Shown here piece after piece: positions 40,988 to 46,506 of a stretch of DNA of 46,506 nt (positions are counted from its first letter, which is position 1; each line of letters begins with the position of its first letter). Position numbers and translations under genes: made by a program. The stretch is from DATBDE01 sp036270095 (GTDB taxonomy: Bacteria; Actinomycetota; Thermoleophilia; Solirubrobacterales; Solirubrobacteraceae), in contig DATBDE010000077.1 in assembly GCA_036270095.1 (NCBI GenBank), positions 1 through 46,506 of the forward strand, given 5' to 3'. The notes below the pieces were generated by a model. That model was not told where the DNA came from and searched no databases. It saw only the letters and a program-made list of their open reading frames with translations.

Positions 40988-41887
40988 ATGTCCAAGGCGC
41001 AACGCTATTCGAACATGGGCGCGGCCATCGTGCCGCTGCTGGCCGTCATCGCCGCCGCGATCCTCTCCTGGAACCACATCCTGCACTGGAGCGACGTGGC
41101 GATCTTCGCGGTGATGTACCTGATCGCCGGGCTTGGCGTGACCATCGGCTTCCACCGCCTGCTCACCCACCGCTCCTTCGCCACCTACAAGCCCGTGGCC
41201 TACACCCTGGCCATGGCCGGCTCGATGTCGGTCCAGGGCCCGGTCATCGGCTGGGTCGCCGACCACCGCAAGCACCACGCGCACACCGACGAGGAGGGCG
41301 ACCCGCACTCGCCCCACGTCGGCCACGGCGACGGCGTCGTGGGAGCGCTGAAGGGCCTGTGGTGGGCGCACTTGGGCTGGCTGCTGGACCGTCAGGGCCA
41401 GGCCGACCCCAACCGGTACGCGCGCGACCTCCGCGAGGACCGCGGCATGCGGCGGATCAACCGCGCCTTCCTGTGGCTCGTCGCGGCCGGACTCGTGCTC
41501 CCGTTCGCCGCCGGGTTCGTGATCACCGGCACGCTGGCGGGCGCTGCGACCGCGCTCCTGTGGGGCGGCTTCGTCCGCATCTTCATCCTCCACCACGTGA
41601 CGTGGAGCGTGAACTCCGTCTGCCACTTCTTCGGACGTCGCCGCTTCGACACCGACGACGAGTCCACCAACGTCACCTGGGTCGCCCTGCTCTCGTTCGG
41701 CGAGGGCTGGCACCACAACCATCACGCCTTCCCGCGCTCGGCCAAGCACGGCCTGCGCTGGTACGAGCCCGACCTCACGGGCCTGTTCATCCGCGGCCTC
41801 GAGCGCCTGCACCTGGCCTGGAACGTGGTCACGATCACGCCCGAGCGCCAGCGCGAGCGCCTGGCCGCGAGCACCGGCAGCGCCTGA
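40988..41887 (+). CDS. Fatty-acid (acyl-CoA delta-9-type) desaturase
   Basis: A 299-residue membrane di-iron desaturase. All three histidine boxes are present: HRLLTHRSF (HxxxxH), HRKHHAHTD (HxxHH) and GEGWHHNHHAFP (HxxHH), plus an extra His pair (ILHHVTWSVNSVCH). Four or so hydrophobic segments fit the family. It inserts a double bond into fatty acyl chains, using oxygen. It implies aerobic growth with control of membrane fluidity. ATG 40988; divergent from the PucR-type regulator. Confidence 0.93.
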   Translation: MSKAQRYSNMGAAIVPLLAVIAAAILSWNHILHWSDVAIFAVMYLIAGLGVTIGFHRLLTHRSFATYKPVAYTLAMAGSMSVQGPVIGWVADHRKHHAHTDEEGDPHSPHVGHGDGVVGALKGLWWAHLGWLLDRQGQADPNRYARDLREDRGMRRINRAFLWLVAAGLVLPFAAGFVITGTLAGAATALLWGGFVRIFILHHVTWSVNSVCHFFGRRRFDTDDESTNVTWVALLSFGEGWHHNHHAFPRSAKHGLRWYEPDLTGLFIRGLERLHLAWNVVTITPERQRERLAASTGSA

Positions 41888-41999
41888 CCGCGCACCGAGC
41901 GCGCAAATGGTGCGATGGACCGGCCATTCTCCTTGCGCTCATCCGCACAGATGGAACACTCCCCGTGCAGTCGAGGGGTGAAGAGGGGGAGTGCCGAGA

Positions 42000-42188
42000 A
42001 TGGCAACCAATCTGGAGACATTGCAGGCGCGCGTCCGGGAGATGGAGGGCGTGGCCTACGGTCGCGACGACCGCCAGGACAGCTGGATGAACACGTGGGC
42101 CTTCCAGGCCCGGCGTGAGCTCCGTCGTCGCCGCCGCAAGATGCGGGCCGAGGCGCCCTCAAAGGGCAGCCCGCAGCCCTCGAGCTGA
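42000..42188 (+). CDS. Small basic protein, function unknown
   Basis: A 62-residue protein. ATG 42000 is preferred over GTG 41991 because AGAGGGGGA ends about 9 nt upstream. The sequence has an amphipathic start (NLETLQARVREMEGVAYGRD), an aromatic middle (DSWMNTWAFQARRELRR) and a strongly basic run (RRRRRKMR). It could bind nucleic acid or membranes. No family recognised; unconnected to its neighbours. Confidence 0.55.
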   Translation: MATNLETLQARVREMEGVAYGRDDRQDSWMNTWAFQARRELRRRRRKMRAEAPSKGSPQPSS

Positions 42189-42272
42189 GCACCAGCCGGG
42201 GCGTTTTCCCGCTCCGTGCGGCCACCACGCCGCACGCGCTTCGGCCTGCCACACTCCGTGTGGGTTTGCGCC

Positions 42273-42291
42273 CGCCTGGGGTAGCCAGGCG
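42273..42291. other. Hairpin upstream of the transaldolase gene
   Basis: A perfect 7-bp stem (CGCCTGG / CCAGGCG) with a 5-nt loop, ending about 10 nt before the ribosome-binding site. Possible operator or 5'-UTR structure. Confidence 0.5.
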
Positions 42292-42317
42292 TGGAGTGGA
42301 AAAGGAGGAACCCGAAC

Positions 42318-43427
42318 ATGGCCGAGAACCGCTTGCAGCGCCTGTCCGAGCTCGGGCAGAGCGTATGGATCGACAACCTTTCGCGCCCGCTCGTCCGTGA
42401 AGGCGGGCTGACGCGCCTGATGGAGGAGGACGCCGTCGTCGGCGTCACCTCGAACCCGACCATCTTCCAGAAGGCGCTCGCCGAGGGCGACGCGTACGAC
42501 GCGCAGATGCGCGAGGTGATCGCGAACGAGTCGGACAACACCGAGGTGTTCCTCCAGCTCGCCACGCGCGACGTCTCCGACGCCTGCGACCTGTTGCGGC
42601 CGGTGTGGGACCGCGGCGGCGGCCGCGACGGTTACGTGTCGATCGAGGTCACGCCCGACCTCGCCTACGACACCGAGGGCACGATCGCCCAGGCCCAGCG
42701 CCTGCACGAGTGGATCGACAAGCCCAACCTGCTGGTCAAGATCCCCGCCACCGAACCCGGCCTGGGCGCGATCGAGGAGATGATCGCCCGGGGCCGCTCG
42801 ATCAACGTCACGCTGACCTTCTCGCTGCACCGCCACGCCCAGGTGGCCGAGGCCTACCTGCGCGGGCTCGAGCGGCTCGTCGAGTCCGGCGGCGATCCCA
42901 CGACCGTCGCCTCGGTCGCGTCGTTCTTCGTCTCGCGCGTGGACACGGAGGCCGACAACCGCCTCGACGCCGTCGGCGGCCACGACGAGTTGCTCGGCCG
43001 CACCGCCGTGGCCAACGCCAAGCTCGCCTACCAGCACTACCTTGAGACGTTCGCCGGCGACCGCTGGGAGGCCCTGGCGGCCAAGGGCGCCACGCCGCAG
43101 CGCTGCCTGTGGGCCTCAACGTCGACCAAGAACCCGGCCTACCGGGACACGCTCTACGTCGAGGAGCTCATCGGGCGCGACACGGTCAACACGATGCCCG
43201 ACTCCACCATCGAGGACTTCCAGGACCACGGCGAGATCCGCGGCCTGACCGTCGAGGAGGACGTGGAGGGCGCCCGCGCGACGCTCGAGGCGCTGGCCAG
43301 GGCCGGCGTCGACTACGACGACGTGACGGCGACGCTCGAGCGCGAGGGCGTGGAGAAGTTCGACGCGTCGTTCAAGGAGCTGTTGGACGAGGTGGCCCGC
43401 AAGCGCGACACGCTCGTCGCGGCGTAG
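42318..43427 (+). CDS. tal: Transaldolase
   Basis: A 369-residue enzyme of the non-oxidative pentose-phosphate pathway, transferring dihydroxyacetone from sedoheptulose-7-P to glyceraldehyde-3-P. ATG 42318 has AAAGGAGGA upstream. Family signatures: VGVTSNPTIFQKAL (Schiff-base barrel start), NLLVKIPATEPGL with the catalytic Lys, NVTLTFSLHRHAQVAEAYLRGLE, and a C-terminal STSTKNPAYRDTLYVEELIG. It has the longer build typical of actinobacteria and cyanobacteria (about 370 residues). It is followed directly by transketolase in the same operon. Confidence 0.96.
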   Translation: MAENRLQRLSELGQSVWIDNLSRPLVREGGLTRLMEEDAVVGVTSNPTIFQKALAEGDAYDAQMREVIANESDNTEVFLQLATRDVSDACDLLRPVWDRGGGRDGYVSIEVTPDLAYDTEGTIAQAQRLHEWIDKPNLLVKIPATEPGLGAIEEMIARGRSINVTLTFSLHRHAQVAEAYLRGLERLVESGGDPTTVASVASFFVSRVDTEADNRLDAVGGHDELLGRTAVANAKLAYQHYLETFAGDRWEALAAKGATPQRCLWASTSTKNPAYRDTLYVEELIGRDTVNTMPDSTIEDFQDHGEIRGLTVEEDVEGARATLEALARAGVDYDDVTATLEREGVEKFDASFKELLDEVARKRDTLVAA

Positions 43428-43436
43428 GTGGCGGCC

Positions 43437-45284
43437 ATGGACGCCAGCCAGTGGGGCGAGCTCGGTCAGCAGCTGCGCGTGGACTCCGTCCGCGCGTCGG
43501 CCGCCGCTGGGTCCGGCCACCCCACCTCCTCCATGTCGGCCGCCGACCTCATCGCCGTGCTCATCGCCGAGCACCTGCGCTTCGACGTCGACAAGCCCGA
43601 CGACCCCAACAACGACCACGTGATCTTCTCCAAGGGTCACGCCTCGCCGCTCGAGTACTCGATGCTCAAGGCGATGGGCGTGCTCGACGACGCCGAGCTG
43701 CTCACGTTCAGGAAGTTCGGCTCGCGCCTGCAGGGCCACCCGATCCCCAACCTGCCGATGGTCGACGTGGCCACCGGCTCGCTGGGCCAGGGCCTGCCCA
43801 TCGGCGTCGGCGTCGCGCTCACCGGCCAGCGCCTGGACCGCCTGCCCTACCGCGTGTGGGTGCTGTGCGGCGACTCCGAGCTGGCCGAGGGCTCGATCTG
43901 GGAGGCGTTCGAGCACGCCGCCTACGCGGGCCTCGACAACCTCGTGGCCATTCTCGACATCAACCGGCTCGGCCAGCGCGGCGAGACCATGCACGGCTGG
44001 AACCTGCGCAACTACGCCGGGCGCGTCGAGGCCAACGGCTGGCACGCGATCGAGATCGACGGCCACGACGTCGAGGCGATCGACCGCGCCTACGCCGAGG
44101 CCGAGGCCACCTCGGGCAAGCCCACCGCGATCATCGCCAAGACGATCAAGGGCAAGGGCGTCGCGGCGGTCGAGAACAAGAACGGGTTCCACGGCAAGCC
44201 CCTCGACGACCCCGAGGCGGCGATCGCGGAGCTCGGCGGCGAGCGCGACCTGCACGTCGACGTGGCCAAGCCCGAGTCGCACGGCACGCCGCACGTCTTC
44301 GAGACCAGCGGCGCCGCCCTGCCCACCTACGACCTGGGCGACAAGGTCGCCACCCGCAAGGCCTACGGCGACGCCCTGACCGCGGTAGGCGCCAACCACG
44401 GCGACGTGGTCGCGCTGGACGGCGAGGTGGGGAACTCCACCTACGCCGAGCTCTTCAGCGATACCCACCCGGATCGCTACTTCGAGATGTTCATCGCCGA
44501 GCAGCAGATGATCGCCACGGCGGTGGGCATGCAGGTGCGGGGCTGGAAGCCCTACGCGTCCACCTTCGCGGCGTTCCTCGCCCGGTCGGCCGACTTCACG
44601 CGCATGGCCGCGATCTCGCGGGCCGACCTGCGCGTGTCCGGATCGCACGCGGGCGTGTCGATCGGCGAGGACGGGCCGTCGCAGATGGCCCTCGAGGACC
44701 TCGCCTACTTCCGCGCCCTGCATTCGAGCGCGGTGCTCTACCCGTGCGACGGCAACCAGACGGCTCAGCTCACCGAGGCCATGGCCGACCGCGACGGCAT
44801 CACCTACATCCGCACCACGCGCGGGGGCACGCCGGTGATCTACGGGCCCGACGACCGGTTCGAGATCGGCGGTTCGCGCGTCGTGCGCGCGTCCGACGAG
44901 GACGAGGTGCTGCTGGTCGGCGCCGGGATCACCCTGCACGAGGCGCTGCAGGCCGCCGACGCCCTGGCCGACGACGGCATCCGCGCTCGCGTGGTCGACT
45001 GCTACTCGCTCAAGCCCATCGACACCGACGGCCTGCGCGAGGCCGCGGCGGCGGCGGGCGACCGCGTCGTCACCGTGGAGGACCACTGGCCCGAGGGCGG
45101 CCTGGGCGACGCCGTGCTGGGCGCCTTCGCCGACGCGGACGAGCGCCCGCGCGTGGTCAAGCTCGCCGTCCGGGACATGCCCGGCTCGGGCAAGCCGGAC
45201 GAGCTGCTGCATGCGGCCGGGATCGACGCCGACGCGATCGCGTCCGCGGCGCGCGCCCTGGCGCGCGGCGGCGTTCCCGTCTGA
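43437..45284 (+). CDS. tkt: Transketolase
   Basis: A 615-residue thiamine-diphosphate enzyme moving two-carbon units between sugar phosphates. The short, single-chain build (about 620 residues) resembles the animal/archaeal-type rather than the 660-residue E. coli form. The ThDP motif is complete (CGDSELAEGSIWEAFEHAAY ... LDINRLGQRG), as are GSGHPTSSMSAADL at the start and SHAGVSIGEDGPSQMALEDLA in the pyrimidine-binding domain. ATG 43437 has AGGTGG 5 nt upstream; a GTG at 43428 is less likely. Operon with transaldolase and the release-factor-like gene. Confidence 0.94.
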   Translation: MDASQWGELGQQLRVDSVRASAAAGSGHPTSSMSAADLIAVLIAEHLRFDVDKPDDPNNDHVIFSKGHASPLEYSMLKAMGVLDDAELLTFRKFGSRLQGHPIPNLPMVDVATGSLGQGLPIGVGVALTGQRLDRLPYRVWVLCGDSELAEGSIWEAFEHAAYAGLDNLVAILDINRLGQRGETMHGWNLRNYAGRVEANGWHAIEIDGHDVEAIDRAYAEAEATSGKPTAIIAKTIKGKGVAAVENKNGFHGKPLDDPEAAIAELGGERDLHVDVAKPESHGTPHVFETSGAALPTYDLGDKVATRKAYGDALTAVGANHGDVVALDGEVGNSTYAELFSDTHPDRYFEMFIAEQQMIATAVGMQVRGWKPYASTFAAFLARSADFTRMAAISRADLRVSGSHAGVSIGEDGPSQMALEDLAYFRALHSSAVLYPCDGNQTAQLTEAMADRDGITYIRTTRGGTPVIYGPDDRFEIGGSRVVRASDEDEVLLVGAGITLHEALQAADALADDGIRARVVDCYSLKPIDTDGLREAAAAAGDRVVTVEDHWPEGGLGDAVLGAFADADERPRVVKLAVRDMPGSGKPDELLHAAGIDADAIASAARALARGGVPV

Positions 45285-46360
45285 TGGCCGGGCAGGTCGA
45301 CGAGATCACCAGCGAGCGCCTGCGGGCGCTCGCTGCAGTCCGCGCGCCCCAGGGCCACCGCGTCTTGACGGTGTACTTCGACCTCGACCCGAGCCGGTTC
45401 GGCACCGGCGAGGCGCGCAGGACCGAGATCAGCTCGGTCATCGACGAGGCCGAGCGCAAGGCGCGCGGCGCCGACGACTCGCTGCCCCACGACGGGAGGA
45501 TCAAGCTGCGCGCCGACGTCGACCGCGTGCGGGACTGGTTCGAGCGCGACTTCTCGGCCAAGGGGACACAGGGCCTCGCGCTGTTCGCGTGCAGCCCGGC
45601 CGACCTGTTCGAGGCGCTGCGGCTGCCCTGTCCGTCGCCGCGCCTGGTCGCGGTCGACGACGCGCCGCTGATCACGCCGCTGGCCGAGGTCGGCCCGCCC
45701 ACGCGCTGGGCGGTGCTGCTCGTCGACCGCCGCCACGGGCGGCTGTTCGCGGGCACGCAGTGGGAGCTCGACGAGGTCGGCGACGTCTACGACCGCCCAT
45801 CCGGGCGCACCCGGGCCGGCGTGCGCGAGGGCGGCCTGTCTGAGGACCGCTATCAGCGCTCGGTCGAGGAGGACGCCAAGCACCACTTCCACCAGGTCTC
45901 CGAGGCCATGCTCGTGCGGCTCAAGCAGCGGCCCTTCGACCGCCTGCTGGTCGCGTCGCCCGACCCCGAGTACGCCGAGGTCGTCGAGCGCCTGCACCCG
46001 TACGTGAAGGAGCGCTGCGCCGGGCGCGTCGACGTCGAGGTCGCCACCGCCAACGCGGAGCAGGTGCTGGAGGCGGCCGAGCCGGCCATGCGCGCCGACG
46101 CCGAGCGACACGCCGCCGAGGTGCTCGAGCGGGTGCGGGCCGGAATCGGCCGTGGCGACCGGGCCGTGCACGGCGAGGACGCCGTGCGCGAGGCGCTCGA
46201 GCAGCAGCGCGTCGAGGCGCTGGTCTACGACGCACGTGTCGACGGCTCGGTGGACGAGGCGGTGCGGGCGGCGCTGCTGCAGTCGGCCGAGGTCATCAAC
46301 GTCGGCGACGCCACCGACCTGGCTCCGCTCGGCCACATTGCGGCCGTCCTGCGCTTCTAG
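45284..46360 (+). CDS. Bacterial archaeo-eukaryotic release factor (baeRF)-family protein
   Basis: A 358-residue protein whose pattern fits the VLRF1/baeRF group, distant relatives of eRF1. Typical parts are LTVYFDLDP near the start, GLALFACSPADLFEALRLP, RWAVLLVDRRHGRLFAGTQWELDEV, HHFHQVSEAMLVRLKQRPFDRLLVASPD and the C-terminal EALVYDARVDGS ... INVGDATDLAPLGHIAAVLRF. Proteins of this group may act on stalled or hibernating ribosomes, but roles are mostly unproven. ATG 45284 overlaps the transketolase stop (TGATG), so it is translationally coupled to a sugar-metabolism operon, an unexpected setting. Confidence 0.8.
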   Translation: MAGQVDEITSERLRALAAVRAPQGHRVLTVYFDLDPSRFGTGEARRTEISSVIDEAERKARGADDSLPHDGRIKLRADVDRVRDWFERDFSAKGTQGLALFACSPADLFEALRLPCPSPRLVAVDDAPLITPLAEVGPPTRWAVLLVDRRHGRLFAGTQWELDEVGDVYDRPSGRTRAGVREGGLSEDRYQRSVEEDAKHHFHQVSEAMLVRLKQRPFDRLLVASPDPEYAEVVERLHPYVKERCAGRVDVEVATANAEQVLEAAEPAMRADAERHAAEVLERVRAGIGRGDRAVHGEDAVREALEQQRVEALVYDARVDGSVDEAVRAALLQSAEVINVGDATDLAPLGHIAAVLRF

Positions 46361-46366
46361 TGGGCC

Positions 46367-46506
46367 CTAGGGCGTGACGCCGCGCGCCTCGCGGGCGGCG
46401 TCCTCGGCCTCGCGCAGCTGGTCCTCGATCAGGTCGAGGCCGGTGTCCCAGAACCCCGGGTCGGCGAGGTCGACGCCGACGATCTCGCCCAGAGCCTCGG
46501 GCGGCA
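46367..46506 (-). CDS. M3-family oligoendopeptidase, C-terminal fragment
   Basis: The last 46 codons of a minus-strand gene running off the window: PPEALGEIVGVDLADPGFWD then TGLDLIEDQLREAEDAAREA and a TAG stop. A GVDLxDPxFWxxGLxLIExxLxEAE ending is characteristic of M3 oligoendopeptidase F-type proteins. The catalytic HExxH lies outside the window. Confidence 0.65.
   Translation of the reverse strand, partial: PPEALGEIVGVDLADPGFWDTGLDLIEDQLREAEDAAREARGVTP

Noticed and set aside
43109..46360. Plus-strand open frame of 1083 codons across transaldolase, transketolase and baeRF
   Set aside because: Only its 3' end (from 45284) is real. The earlier part is an Arg/Ala/Gly-rich off-frame shadow of two well-defined enzymes.
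1..46506. CRISPR arrays, tRNA or rRNA genes
   Set aside because: No regularly spaced repeats and no tRNA- or rRNA-like sequences were seen on either strand.

Overview
The window is about 46.5 kb of very GC-rich bacterial DNA with strong G/C bias at third codon positions, frequent ATGA/GTGA gene overlaps and several apparently leaderless starts. The gene families point to a deep-branching actinobacterium, most likely Thermoleophilia (Solirubrobacterales/Conexibacter-like). They include an HpnE-like flavoprotein, a small secreted protein with the KACQQGGW...NQG(D/E)CV motif, a wHTH protein with an Arg-rich linker, and RTX-type GGxGxD proteins. This placement is inferred from family resemblance; no database search was possible. 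I saw no tRNA, rRNA or CRISPR array.

Left part (1-8 kb): the end of a CHRD-domain protein; a complete IS481-family element with terminal inverted repeats and a 6-bp GCTAGC duplication; secreted cupredoxin, RTX-like and Cys-rich proteins; a small DNA-binding protein; a membrane protein; then a decayed stretch with a peptidase M15 fragment and a tyrosine integrase broken by at least four frameshifts.

Middle part (8-29 kb): ordinary metabolic and regulatory genes. These are two M20 peptidases, an SRPBCC/ArsR pair behind a tandem palindromic operator, a luciferase-like monooxygenase, an aldo-keto reductase, a long minus-strand cluster (cyclodeaminase, unknown protein, HpnE-like oxidoreductase, TetR, FAD monooxygenase, alpha/beta hydrolase), an amidase, a methyltransferase, an ECF sigma factor with a coupled ArsR-type regulator, a two-component system behind a long REP-like inverted repeat, and an ECF sigma factor with a membrane-anchored tail. 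Three genes here (hydrolase, FAD monooxygenase, amidase) carry small frameshifts.

Right-centre (29.3-40.9 kb): the most interesting region, a formate-oxidation locus with two different selenocysteine-containing formate dehydrogenases. The first is a cytosolic NAD-linked type: catalytic subunit, NuoE-NuoF fusion, Fe-S subunit. Its catalytic subunit lacks the N-terminal [4Fe-4S] domain, and that domain sits at the C-terminus of the third gene of the operon. The second is an FdnG-like catalytic subunit with a four-cluster ferredoxin subunit and an NrfD-type membrane subunit. Both have an in-frame UGA in the Sec-His active-site position, followed 18 nt later by the same GGUCU loop on a perfect or near-perfect stem (bacterial SECIS). 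Between them, on the opposite strand, lie fdhD and a small DUF6494 gene. A PucR/CdaR-type regulator follows.

Right end (41-46.5 kb): a fatty-acid desaturase, a small basic protein, a pentose-phosphate operon (transaldolase, transketolase and a bacterial release-factor-like protein), and the C-terminus of an M3-family peptidase.
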